64,000 nt of DNA from Gadus chalcogrammus (lineage: Eukaryota; Chordata; Actinopteri; Gadiformes; Gadidae), in the NCBI RefSeq assembly GCF_026213295.1, contig NC_079426.1, forward strand, positions 26,057,902-26,121,901, read 5' to 3'. The position numbers and the translations under genes were made by a program. Within the stretch, counting starts at the first letter, position 1. Every line of letters begins with the position of its first letter. This document shows positions 20,839-30,378 of the stretch, piece by piece. The notes beneath the pieces are model-generated. The model saw only the letters and a program-made list of their open reading frames with translations. It was not told the DNA's origin and did not search any database.

Positions 20839-21062
20839 TTACCATTAGTTTATTGGCCTAATCTGAGGAGAAATCTATGCCATAAACAGAAATATTATAG
20901 GCCTTTATTACACGGGTCTTCTCAATGCCGTGGAAAGCTCCGTTCACTTGCATGGGTAGTAGTCCGGTGACTTGTCTACCCCAGCGTCTTCCGTTGCTAA
21001 GCGACGTCACCGTCTTTGCGAACAAATTATTTCTCTGCTGATCAACACTACGAATGGCCAAA
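20839..21062. repeat. 224-bp segment shared with the hAT element at 30379-31443
   Basis: The run ttattggcctaatctgag to ctgctgatcaacacta is nearly the same as 30477-30680, with shared acacgggtcttctcaatgcc and cagcgtcttc. The flanking sequences differ, so it is a module carried by two unlike elements. It is preceded by a gcccgagcccgacgcgggcc-rich stretch. Confidence 0.7.
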
Positions 21063-21113
21063 AGACTTGTATCCCCCCCCCCCACCCCCCCTTAAATAAA
21101 TACTATGGCAGAA

Positions 21114-21140
21114 TTATTATTATTATTATTATTATTATTC
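21114..21140. repeat. (ATT)n microsatellite
   Basis: About nine att units inside the 4.5-kb element. Confidence 0.85.
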
Positions 21141-22051
21141 TCATTCAACTTGAACATGTGTTTTTACAGTAGAGTGGTGGAGGGATGACGTATGTTGGCC
21201 AACCCGGAACTGAGCGTCGCCCTGGATTCCCTCGACAAAAAGCCAACGGTTTTTGCCATTGGATTTTGGATTATTGCAGAAACATTTGCATCTTTGAAGC
21301 ACCTCCTGAAAAACTGAAAATAAATAAATACATAAAAATAACCGTGCTCCAAAGAACGAAATGTAAACCAATGCATTCTGAATGGGAGTGTTTCTCCGAT
21401 TTTTCCATGCTACACAGAACGAAATGTAAACCCATGCAAATAAAGACTGCATGGTCATAATAATTTAAATATCATTAATATCCTGAGTGTGTAGGGTGGT
21501 ATTCTATTTTTTTCAACAGGGCTGCATCCAGTCACTTGACCGTTATGGTTGCTATGATGGTTGCTATCGACCGCCCCCTCTAATCCTTACATGGCTCTAA
21601 AAACCACACGGCAAAGGAGCTGCCGTCAATTGTGTTTTTTTTGTCGTAAACTAGGGGCCAATGGTTAGAAAATAGGCAGATATTCCAAGGTATCCTTAAA
21701 AGGCAGCTTGGATGTTTTTATTTTCTGCAGTTTAGACTTCTACTCTAACCTATTTTGGAAAGCAAAACACCAAGCTCATTGATTTAACGAGGCAGGGTTA
21801 TTTGAAACAATTTATTAAATAAATATTTGTGTGATGTCATTACTTCTCCTGAGTTTGCTTCCTATTGTCGAGTGTACACCCCTACTGTCCACAAGCATCC
21901 CCCCCCCTCCCCATATGGATTTGGAGAATTGTTGCCACGTCCCAGTGGTGGAGGTATCATATATATGAAAGAGGGCATTCAATTATACTATAATGATCAA
22001 TTAGGAGGCAGAAGCCCTAAAGGAAGCGATGCAATAGGTGACTGAGGGTCA

Positions 22052-22090
22052 ACATTTGAGACCCCCCTTTTATCAAAGGGGGTCTCAAAG
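22052..22090. repeat. Short perfect hairpin
   Basis: tgagaccccccttttatcaa is followed at once by its inverse agggggtctcaa. It lies in the middle of the 4.5-kb element. Confidence 0.6.
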
Positions 22091-22562
22091 GACGCATACG
22101 CTTCAACCTGTGGCTCCAGCCCTACAGGAAATGACTCAGCAAGTGCTCCATCTCGTTGCACCTGCACCCAGTGGCTCGCTTACAAGATTTTGGCCTGAAG
22201 TTCTTCCCCATGTACACCTCCATCCCACAAAAAATGGGGACTAGAAACAAACCTCTGTCTTATCTACATTTACTGTACTGTTGGAGGTCTCGCCCCCTTT
22301 CCGGCCTTTTCGAGATAGCCAGGGATACTTAAATGTTTACACACATTTCCCGGGGCCCCGAGAACGACATATCCGAGATTTGGAGTTCTAGCCCTTAGAG
22401 AAAAACAGTTTTCCCAAATGGTCATTTGGACAAAGCCCCTCAGAAGTGTTGCCTGCAAGACCTAAAGGTTCAGAATGTGGTGGAAAAACAGTTTTTGAGA
22501 TAGGAAGGTCCTACCGCCCTGAAAATTGGAAACCTTATTCTAGTGCCTAACTGGGACCCCCG

Positions 22563-22670
22563 CACCGAAACTTGGCCCGGTCGGACCCCGAGGGCAGGAA
22601 GGGGGGGCCCTACCTGCCTGAAACTTGGCCCAGTCGGACCCCGAGTGCAGGAAGGTGGGGCCTGGACTTT
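22563..22670. repeat. Tandem duplication, two units of about 53 bp
   Basis: gaaacttggcccggtcggac followed by cccgagggcaggaagg is repeated with changes 53 bases later. It belongs to the inside of the 4.5-kb element. Confidence 0.7.
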
Positions 22671-23180
22671 CATAATCTTCGCTTGGTGAATGTGAAGGAT
22701 GTTTGGTCGTATGTTATGACGAAGAATCATAATGTGAATGGGAATATTCTATAAATGTTTTGATATAAATTGATATCATCTTTCCTCTCAACACTTCTGC
22801 TGCAGCCGCTTAAAGTCTCACTCCGAGAACCTTAAAATATGAATCAATCCATTAGAAGTATGAAAATATCTTCCCGGTGGCGTAACGGGGCAAACAAGGT
22901 GTGCTTTGACCTCTACATTTCGAGGCGATTGCAACAGTGCCACACATGATCATATTTGAATATGTTTCGGGGTAGTAATTAGCTGTCGATTTTGGAGGCC
23001 TTTATCAATAATGACCAGCTATAGATTTGCTTCCCGATGGAGATTTCTGACAAATTACATGTTATTTAGCATCTACACGTTAAGATGAGTCCAATGAGAT
23101 CAAGCTCGCCCTCTTGCTACACCGAGATCATGTCCTATATCAGGAGTTAATGCACGCACTGCAGCCAATCAGAATACGAG

Positions 23181-23657
23181 GTTCATGGGTCTGATGCGCC
23201 GATTTCCCATGCTGATATCCCCGGAGATTCTCGGGCATCTTCGACAATTTGGCTATAGATTGTCCCATTACACGCTAAATAATATGATTATAGCCTAATT
23301 ATATATATAGCCTATATATAGGCAATATATATAATTAGGCAATATATATATATATATATATATATATAGCATTTGTGATTTTGGCATAAACATAATTAGG
23401 GTACACTGTACTATCTGCGCACACCCTTTCTGAAGCCTCTCTCTCGCTCTCTCTCTCTCTCTGTCCCTCCCTCTCTCTCTTTCTCTCTCTCTCGTACCGT
23501 TTTGTGGAGCACGTTAATTGTCTGAGAACACTCCCATTCAGAATGCATTGGTTTACATTTCGTTCTGTGTAGCACGCAAAAAGTCAGACTATCGTGCTCT
23601 GGAACACGCTTCAATAGATTGACGTTTGATTGACGAAATCGCGTGATACCGGGTTGT
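23181..23657 (-). repeat. Right terminal inverted repeat of the 4.5-kb element
   Basis: Inverse of 19125-19600 with few differences: a 7-base difference near the tip and different lengths of (GA)n and (TA)n. Its outer edge is 33 bases from the end of cdh11 exon 23691-23808. Confidence 0.8.
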
Positions 23658-23690
23658 TACAGAACCATGTTGCATTGAAGCTCCCCCTAC

Positions 23691-23808
23691 CTCTGTTGTC
23701 TTTCAGGGAGAAGTTGTGATTGTGGGCAATTTCAGGAGCGAGACTGAATGTGAAATGCTGCCTGTGGGCCATCTCGTCTTTGTCCACCGCACTGACTGTC
23801 TCTATAAC
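23691..23808 (-). CDS. cdh11: cdh11 exon: EC5 middle part
   Basis: 118 bases (standard size), phase 0 to phase 1, with acceptor gatcag and donor gtaggg. It encodes VIETVSAVDKDEMAHRQHFT, FSLAPEIAHNHNFSLKDNR. The donor is only 33 bases from the edge of a 4.5-kb inverted-repeat element that occupies the following intron. Confidence 0.93.
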
Positions 23809-23923
23809 CTGATCACACAAACACAAAGACAGCCAAACACAGGTTAGTTCAAAAGAATGGATGCAACCTTTTTGTAATTAAACATATTTTGACACATATT
23901 GATAATTATACGAAAAAGCACTC

Positions 23924-23927
<4 letters not shown>

Positions 23928-23973
<46 letters not shown>
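23928..23973. repeat. (AC)n microsatellite
   Basis: About 23 ac units in the 184-bp intron between two cdh11 exons (23809-23992), leaving little other sequence there. Confidence 0.9.
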
Positions 23974-23976
<3 letters not shown>

Positions 23977-23992
23977 GTCAAGATAGACATAC

Positions 23993-24114
23993 TTTTCCTG
24001 GTGTGATGGCTTCACACATGAGGATTTCGTTGTTTGTTGCAAATTCTGGAGCGTTGTCATTCACATCTTTCACTCGGATGTTTACACGTACTTTGGTGTC
24101 CTGGTGATGACCTG
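23993..24114 (-). CDS. cdh11: cdh11 exon: EC4 end, linker and EC5 start
   Basis: 122 bases (standard size), phase 1 to phase 0, with donor gtatgt. It encodes GHHQDTKVRVNIRVKDVNDN, APEFATNNEILMCEAITPGK. The acceptor is tcatcag at 24116-24115; a second AG three bases on would give 119 bases, so the first is chosen by size. DVNDNAPEF is the EC4-EC5 linker. Confidence 0.93.
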
Positions 24115-24120
24115 CTGATG

Positions 24121-24149
24121 ACACACAAACACACACACACACACACGCA
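24121..24149. repeat. Short (AC)n array at a cdh11 acceptor
   Basis: On the transcript this is a (GT)n run ending five bases before the acceptor AG of exon 23993-24114. Confidence 0.85.
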
Positions 24150-24539
24150 CCACAGAACATAACATCAAACAATAATAATACACATAATAATAATTGACAC
24201 ATTAATCAAGTTGTGTTATTGTGTTCCATTGTGGTGCTTGGATAGGAGCGGTAATAAAATAAGATGCAGTTTATTCAGTATTTTCCCTCTGTATTATTAA
24301 TGTTTGTTTCTACAAGATTTTTACATTGGCTTCCATCCATGGAGAGATGAGAAAACATCCAAATGCAAACTGAGTCTAAACGTATCCAACCGAAAACAGT
24401 CCACTAGAATTATTTTAATCTGCAAAACAGTCATAAAGACGCCTCAAAAAACAGAAACACGCCATTGAGGAAGGCAGATAAAGATGGAGAAAAAGAGTGA
24501 TAGAGGGGGGAGGGAGAGAGAGAGAGACCTTTTTATTTT
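24150..24539. other. Intronic stretch with nothing recognised
   Basis: No gene or element end, apart from a short (GA)n run at 24513-24530. Confidence 0.35.
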
Positions 24540-24651
24540 CACTTTATCGATTTCGCATCACTTAAAACAAAATCAAAAACAAAACAGACAAAGCAAATGA
24601 AAACAAACAAAAACAAAATTACAAACAAATAAACACACGTAATAATCACTC

Positions 24652-24838
24652 CTTCAGGCCAACCCTTCCCGAGAAAACAAGTTCTCCCTCATCCACCTCG
24701 CACAGAGCTGCTCCACAACACCACCTTCTGCTGAAAGTCTCTAGATCTTTAATTTCCCTGTAGAATCTGTAATCTATTAAGATCCTTGACCTCAAACTTC
24801 TGGCCAAATACACCTTTAAATCAACAACCAGGTTGCAC
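24652..24838 (-). pseudogene. Tx1 LINE ORF2, extreme C-terminus
   Basis: The minus strand reads VVDLKVYLARSLRSRILIDY, RFYREIKDLETFSRRWCCGA and ALCEVDEGELVF, the ending pattern of Tx1-clade ORF2 (FYR...D...F...W....ALC.V..GELV). It continues from the part ending at about 26740, showing that the Gypsy DNA between them is an insertion. Confidence 0.6.
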
Positions 24839-24934
24839 TCTGTCACGCTCCGATAATGAGACGGACAGGAAGTGAGGCCAGAAGCACAACTCAAGACAGG
24901 GGATGCGAAAGTTCAAGTTTACTTCAATTAAGTA

Positions 24935-25220
24935 GGCAAGGGGTCGGTAACGGGAAGGCAGACAGATAGGCGGGGAGCCGGGGGCGGACGAGTCGACCGT
25001 CCGGTTGGGGATCGAAGGTCGACAGGAGATTAGACAGGCGATGGTTCGGCAACGGGTAGGCAGGCAGAGCTTCGACGACAGGTGGGAGGTCAGACAGGCG
25101 ATGGGTCGGTAACAGGTAGGCTGGCAGGTCCTCTGCGACAGGCGATTGGTCGGGCGGGCGAGGATTCGGTAACCGGTAAGCAGACAGGATCGACAGGGAC
25201 TAGGCATCAGGCGGGAGGTC
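24935..25220. repeat. Degenerate minisatellite of the Gypsy fragment
   Basis: The phrases ggtcggtaac, aggcagacag and ggcgggaggtcagacaggcg recur about six times at irregular spacing of 40-60 bases. A detached copy is at 26637-26720. Confidence 0.7.
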
Positions 25221-25399
25221 TGTTAGAGAGAATGGCTGTTCTGACCCCTCTAACCAGTGCCTCCATTCTTCTAGTGCCAATTTAGTTCTCTATTTCCCAC
25301 GTCGTAGTTCCTTTCAGCCGGGGAAAGTTTGCGTGAGAAGAAGGCGCACGGATGGACCTTCTGGTCCTTTGCTGACTGTTGCGACAGGACCGCTCCTAC

Positions 25400-26603
25400 T
25401 CCCGTGTCGGAGGCATCCACTTCCACTATGAATTAGCGTTCTGGGTCAGGGAAGATGAGAATAGGGGCAGAAGTGAAGCGCGTCTTTAAATCACTGAATG
25501 CCTTCTCCGCCTCAGAAGACCACCAGAAAGGAATGCAGGGAGAAGTGAGAGTTGTGAGCGGAGTTGCAACAGAGCTGTAGTTGCGGATGAACCGTCAATA
25601 AAAGTTTGCGAAACCGAGGAACCGCTGAAACTCCTTGCGGTTAGAGGGTGTGGGCCACTCCCGGGTCTTGGTCGGGTCCATCTGGATATTCCCCGTTCCA
25701 ACGATGAATCCCAAAAACGACACTTCGGAGACATGGAACTCACATTTCTCGGCTTTTACGAAGATTTGATTTTCGAGAAGTCTTTGGAGAACCTGACGAA
25801 CGTGCCGCACGTCATACCTGCTTGTTCTTTGAAAAGATCAGGATGTCGTCCAAGTAAACAAATACATTGAGTATATCCCGGAGGACGTCATTAACCAGCC
25901 CTTGGGGCGTTAGTCAGGCCGAAGGGCATGACCAGAAACTCATAATGACCACTAGGGGTGTTAAAGGCTGCCTTCCACTCGTCCCCTTCTCGGATGCGCA
26001 CAAGGTGGTCGAGGTCGAGCTTCGAAAAGATAGTAGCTCCTTGTAAGAGCTTGAAAGCGGAGGAAATAAGGGGAAGAGGATACCGGTTTTTAATGGTGAT
26101 ATTATTGAGTACCCTGTAATCGATGCATGGCCTTAGAGATTTATCCTTCTTAGCCACGAAGAAGGATAAATCTCCTACATCCAGAGTCCTGCTGTCTGGA
26201 TGTAGCTCTTCATGGCCTTGTTTTATGGGGCTGACAGGGAATAGAGCATCCCCTTAGGAGTCGAAGTGCCTGGGAGTAAGTCTATGCCACAATCATAGGA
26301 TCGGTGTGGCGGCAGGGAAGTAGCCCGAGTCTCATTGAACACCTCTTTAAAGTCTACGTATTGCTCAGGTACATTGCACAGATCGGGGAATTCAGTGGGG
26401 ATCAGGGGATAAGAGACGGGTGAGGACGCAGATCTGAGACATGAAGCGTGGCACTGAGAACTCCACTGGAGAATGGATCCCGTGGACCAGTCGATGTGTG
26501 GGTTATGTCTTTTTAACCAAGGGAACCCTAAAATGAGAGGTTGTTGTGGCGAGCGGATGAGGTGGAAGGTGAGTCTCTCAGTATGGTTACCTGACAAGGT
26601 CAT
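25400..26603 (-). pseudogene. Ty3/Gypsy pol remnant (protease end, reverse transcriptase, RNase H start)
   Basis: The upstream piece (26603-26223) has LILGFPWLKRHNPHIDW, the protease-to-RT link typical of Gypsy pol. Next (26157-25891) come [20 protein letters not shown] and [12 protein letters not shown], then the YLDD catalytic box in a shifted frame near 25850, and (25810-25600) [17 protein letters not shown] and [14 protein letters not shown]. Several frameshifts and stops; not functional. Confidence 0.8.
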
Positions 26604-26739
26604 CGAAAGGGGAACAAAAAAAGGAGAGGGAAGGGGAGGATTCGGTAACCGGTAAGCAGACAGGATCGACAGGGACTAGACATCAGGCGGGAGGTCAGAC
26701 AAGCGAGAGAACGGCAACAGGCAGGCGGCTTATATCAAT

Positions 26740-27100
26740 AACCATTTTTGATTGCCCAATTATTGCATTTTAAAGTTCACACTTGTGACTGCAGTTTTTC
26801 CTATGTTTAAAACCAAAAATAAAAAACTGTTTTGTGAAAGTTTCCCCAAAAGCCATGAAAATCTTCTCTAAAAAGGTGAACAGAGTGAAAAGTCTGGGTC
26901 ATTCTAAAAAACAGTGAAAAATGGTTTCCCTCTGCGGACAAAAAGGACAAACGTTAGAAACACTGGGATTTAAAATCGAGATAAAAGTGTTAACAGCCAC
27001 TATTCCATGTAAATGTCTCCATTGTAAATCAGCAATCTTCTTGACCAATGGTGGTTGGTACAGTGCCCTCCACTCAGGCCTCACATCCTCCTTCACACCA
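26740..27100 (-). pseudogene. Tx1 LINE ORF2, zinc-binding C-terminal domain
   Basis: The minus strand from 27096 reads WRALYQPPLVKKIADLQWRH, LHGIVAVNTFISILNP and CPFCPQRETIFHCFLE. This fits the zf-RVT pattern (W..LHG....N.......CPFC...ET..H.F) found after reverse transcriptase in Tx1/L1-type LINEs. Confidence 0.75.
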
Positions 27101-27315
27101 AAATGAGCCCTCCAGGGATTGTCTGTTCGACCATTCTATTTCGTCTTGTTTAAAACCTTAACACAGAGGGAATACGCAACTTTTCCTATTAAATCACTAA
27201 AACCAATTTTCTTTGTGTTTAAAAACGTGGCAGTGCAGTCCTTAAAATCAGGGACAATACTAAGGTTTGGGAAAGGATCTTCACCGTCAGGAACTCCAAA
27301 ACCATTGTAAAACGT

Positions 27316-27690
27316 CCTTAGAAGAACACATTGTCGTCTCCAATGGTCCAGTGCTTGTTGGACGAGCCGCATTGATCTCACCCCCATTTGTCCAACCAAG
27401 GCTGCGGCATCCTCCAGGTCTGGTCCGGCCAAATCCACCGCCTGCGCCAAAGTTGGGACCTTTGATTTGCAAAACATTCCTTGGAAACATCCTTAGAAGA
27501 ACACACTTGTTTCCAGTCAGTTGTCGTCTCCAAAGGTCCAGTGCTTGTTGGACGAGCCGCATTGATCTCACCCCCATTTGTCAAGCCAAGGCAGCGGCAT
27601 CCTCCCGGTCTGGCCCGGCCAGCTCCACCACCTGCCCCAAAGTTGGGACCTTTGATTTGCAAAACATTCCTTGGAATGTTGGTCCGGAAG
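27316..27690. repeat. Tandem duplication, 190-bp period
   Basis: gtcgtctccaatggtccagt at 27333 and its near-copy at 27523 begin units that stay alike through ttggacgagccgcattgatc, cacccccatttgt, and agttgggacctttgatttgc to aaaacattccttgga. The second unit has an added cttgtttccagtcag at its start. It lies inside the LINE's RT/connection region. Confidence 0.85.
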
Positions 27691-27729
27691 TGGCATGCCT
27701 TGAGAAACGGGGCCGGGTTGCCACAATTG

Positions 27730-28740
27730 ATGGTCAACCCATTCAAAAGCCTTTTCCTGATCTATGGAAATAAGACCAGTCTCTACTCCCAAAGAACCAG
27801 AGACTTCCAAAAAATCCCGAATTAACATGACATTGCCAGTGATCAGCCTGCCAGGCACACAATAGGACTGGTCAACGTGGATCACCTCCGCCATCACCTT
27901 CCCCAGCCTTGTAGCCAATGCCTTGGACAACAACTTATAGTCTGTGCACAGCAGAGAGACTGGCCTCCAGTTTTTAAGCTGCTGCAAATCACCCTTCTTA
28001 GGAAGCAGCGTGATGACGGCCCTCCTGCAGCTCAAAGGTAAACACCCTGAGGCCAGACTGTCTCTGAGGACATCACCGACGTCTCCACCTATGACTGACC
28101 AGAAATACTTATACAATTCTGCAGGCAGACCATCAATGCCAGGAGCCTCGCCACTTTTCAAACCCAAAACAGCAGCCTGCAGCTCCTCTGCAGTTCGGAC
28201 TTCCTCAAGGGCTTTGTTGGGCTGGACCTGAGGAAGACCCTCAAAAAAAGGCAGGACTCTGTCAGAAATATCTCTGTCATTTTTTTTGAACAGCTCCTTA
28301 TAGAAACCTGCTGCATACATGCATATTCCATCAGGATCAGACACAGTTGCTCTGGTGTCAGTGCGCAAAGAACGGAAGATCTTCCTCTGACCATTCTGGC
28401 GCTCAAGGCTCAATAAATAATGTGATGGGGTGTCCATGTGCATTGCATCCATAAAACGGGACCAGACCAGCGCCCCCTGTGCTTTGACGCCCAGCAGACT
28501 GCTCAATGCTGTCTTTTTTGCTGCGAGTGCCTCAATATGGCCTCGATCTCCTGTGGACTCTGCAAGAGACGGCAGATCCACTACCTCAATCTCCAGTTCT
28601 CTCATTGACCTAGCTCTGTCCCTTCTAACATTGAGAGTATGCTGTTGACATAGTTGTCTGATCCGGCACTTGCCCACATCCCACCACTGTTGTAAGGAGG
28701 TATAATCCCCCTTACTCTTCCTGTACTTAAACCTATTTTT
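27730..28740 (-). pseudogene. Tx1 LINE ORF2, reverse transcriptase N-terminal half; catalytic core deleted
   Basis: The open minus-strand part starts near 28677 with GKCRIRQLCQQHTLNVRRDR. It continues FYKELFKKNDRDISDRVLPF, GLKSGEAPGIDGLPAELYKY, PLSCRRAVITLLPKKGDLQQ, NWRPVSLLCTDYKLLSKALA, YCVPGRLITGNVMLIRDFLE and SIDQEKAFEWVDHQLW, then joins unrelated-looking sequence. The YADD catalytic segment expected about 80 residues on is absent, so an internal deletion removed it. Confidence 0.82.
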
Positions 28741-28949
28741 TTTTTAAAACCTCTACAAATTTCATATCAGTTAGAAGAGTAGTATTAAAATGCCAAAAAA
28801 ACACTTTTTGTTTTTACCATATTGAGTAAAAACTGAGCAATGTACCATACAATGGTTAGTAAAACCAACAGGAATAATAAAACTGCTTCTAAAAATATTG
28901 AGGTGGTGCTTAAAACAATAAAACCTATCTAGCCTAGCTAGTTATAAAA

Positions 28950-29590
28950 CATTGTCTTTTGTGTGAGCCCAGGTGTACTGTTTCTGAATACCATGGAAAC
29001 TTCTCCACACGTCCCTCAACTCACAAGACGCCGTTAGAAGCGTTAGTCGCCTCAGAGAGACAGAATGAGGCTCCAGGTGATCCAGGGGAGTTAAAATCAC
29101 CTCCTAAAAACAAATACTCATCACTATCACATTGGCTTATTACTTCGCCAAGTGTGTCTAAAAACAATAACTGGTCAGTCCCTTTGGTTGGGGCATAAAC
29201 ATTAATAGAAACCATTTTCACTTCTTCATACTGTGTTTTAACTTTTTAAAGTCGTACTTCCACTACCACCTCCTCGTTCAATGAAACTGGTTTAAAATGA
29301 TTGGAAAACAAAATGCCAACTCCACCACTATTAAATAAGATATAAGACTTAAAAAGACATCTCCACTCCACTCTTTTTTCCAATCTCTTTCGTTATCAAG
29401 TGTGCTATGTGTTTCCTGTATGAATAAAATGTCAAGTATCTTATCTTTAAATAATTGTTCGAGAGATGCTCTTTTAAAACAGTCATGGTTTTAAAAGGGA
29501 AGGGCTGTATTGAAAGAAACACACTTATACAATAAAAAAGAGAAAATTGCTTAAAAACTTTCATCATTGGAAGCAATCTCAAATTTCGCT
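28950..29590 (-). pseudogene. Tx1 LINE ORF2, endonuclease domain remnant
   Basis: The minus strand has GGVGILFSNHF and VVVEVRL (29320-29250), MVSINVYAPTKGTDQLLFLD (29221 on), EYLFLGGDFNSPGSPGASFC, and then, after stops, ARLDRFY (about 28940). GGDFN is the endonuclease active-site block. Frames are broken. Confidence 0.65.
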
Positions 29591-30378
29591 TTTACAATAC
29601 ATTTTTTAAGGCGAAATCTTTCCTGATCAGAAAAAAACACTGTCAGAAGATTCCCCAGTGTTCTTTTTCAAGCCAATATGTTTTACGGACTCAATAAAAA
29701 CAGTACTTTCCCACTTGTATTCTGTGCCCTTTTGTTTTGTCTAAGAATCTTTTAATGCTTTCAAAAGAATAATCAGTGGGCCTATCTTCTTGTTCTTGGG
29801 GTTGAGAATCATTCATCAATTCTGTATCAGACACCTCGGAAGAAGAGCTTATTATTCTTTTTACTTTGGAATTGTTCTTTTCGGCACCTCATTTCTTTCT
29901 TTTACATGACACTTTCAAGGAATCCTCTTCCATCCCCTCCTCCACTTCTTCTTCCTTTAAATAATGTGGGCTAACATGTTGCCCAAGGTCAGACGTTTCC
30001 TGCACCTCCTCTGCCACCTCATATCCAACTACACACCCCTTCTGCACGACAACGACGTCGGGCGTCGGTACAACCAATGGCTCAACAAAACCATCCACCA
30101 CAGCCACCGGGGGAACAATCTTGGCGACTACCGGGGGGCACCACATAAGAGGGGGCCATCGCGGAAATCTGGGGGACCACAGCCGCAAGAGCCGCCAGTG
30201 GCACCGAAGCAACCGGGAGTACCGCGACTGCGGCAGGCACCGGGAGCACCGTGACAGCGGCCCGCGACGGGGGCACCGTGCCGGTGCAGCAGAAGCCTGC
30301 CGGCGCCACGGGATCAGCGGTAGCCGCCGGAGGGACCGCGCCAGCGGTAGCGTCAGCAGCAGGCCCCGGGGCCACCGC
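29591..30378 (-). pseudogene. Tx1 LINE ORF1 C-terminal part (alanine/valine-rich)
   Basis: The minus strand 30375-30082 reads as an alanine-, proline- and valine-rich segment (DATAGAVPPAATADPVAPAG, AAVTVLPVPAAVAVLPVASV) directly continuing the segment cut by the hAT insertion at 31444. Below it is an acidic tail (LKEEEVEEGMEEDSLK). Low-complexity tails of this kind follow the zinc knuckles in Tx1-type ORF1. Confidence 0.5.

Larger units (their letters stand above)
19125..23657. mobile_element. 4.5-kb element with inverted terminal repeats of about 470 bp, unclassified
   Basis: Left and right ends both start acaacccggtatcacgcgat read inward, and are flanked by tacag on both sides (19120-19124 and 23658-23662). 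The arms stay alike through gcgtgttccagagcacgata, a (GA)n stretch, gcttcagaaagg, an AT palindrome and ggggatatcagcatgggaaa, to about 19600 and 23181. A further inner pair (attctgattggctgcagtgc at 20657 and its inverse at 23145) shows that about 1.05 kb was inserted into, or lost from, one arm. No transposase was recognised. Five-base duplications with such long arms do not point to one superfamily I can name. Confidence 0.75.
24841..26735 (-). mobile_element. Ty3/Gypsy retrotransposon fragment inside the Tx1 LINE
   Basis: It has minus-strand pol pieces (25400-26603) with a repeat-rich flank (24935-25220). A 60-base stretch (ggattcggtaaccggtaagc to aggcgggaggtc) occurs at both 25162 and 26637 in the same orientation. 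No complete LTRs could be recognised; tgtcacgctccgataatgag at 24841 could be an LTR start. Gag, integrase and most of the element are missing. Confidence 0.65.

Noticed and set aside
24108..24116. Acceptor three bases further in for exon 23993-24114
   Set aside because: The tandem cagcag allows it, but 122 bases is the standard exon size, so the first AG was used. Both are in frame.
24841..26735. A complete Gypsy element with two LTRs
   Set aside because: Only pol fragments and a minisatellite are present. The 60-bp direct repeats are too short and lack TG...CA ends, so I did not call LTRs.
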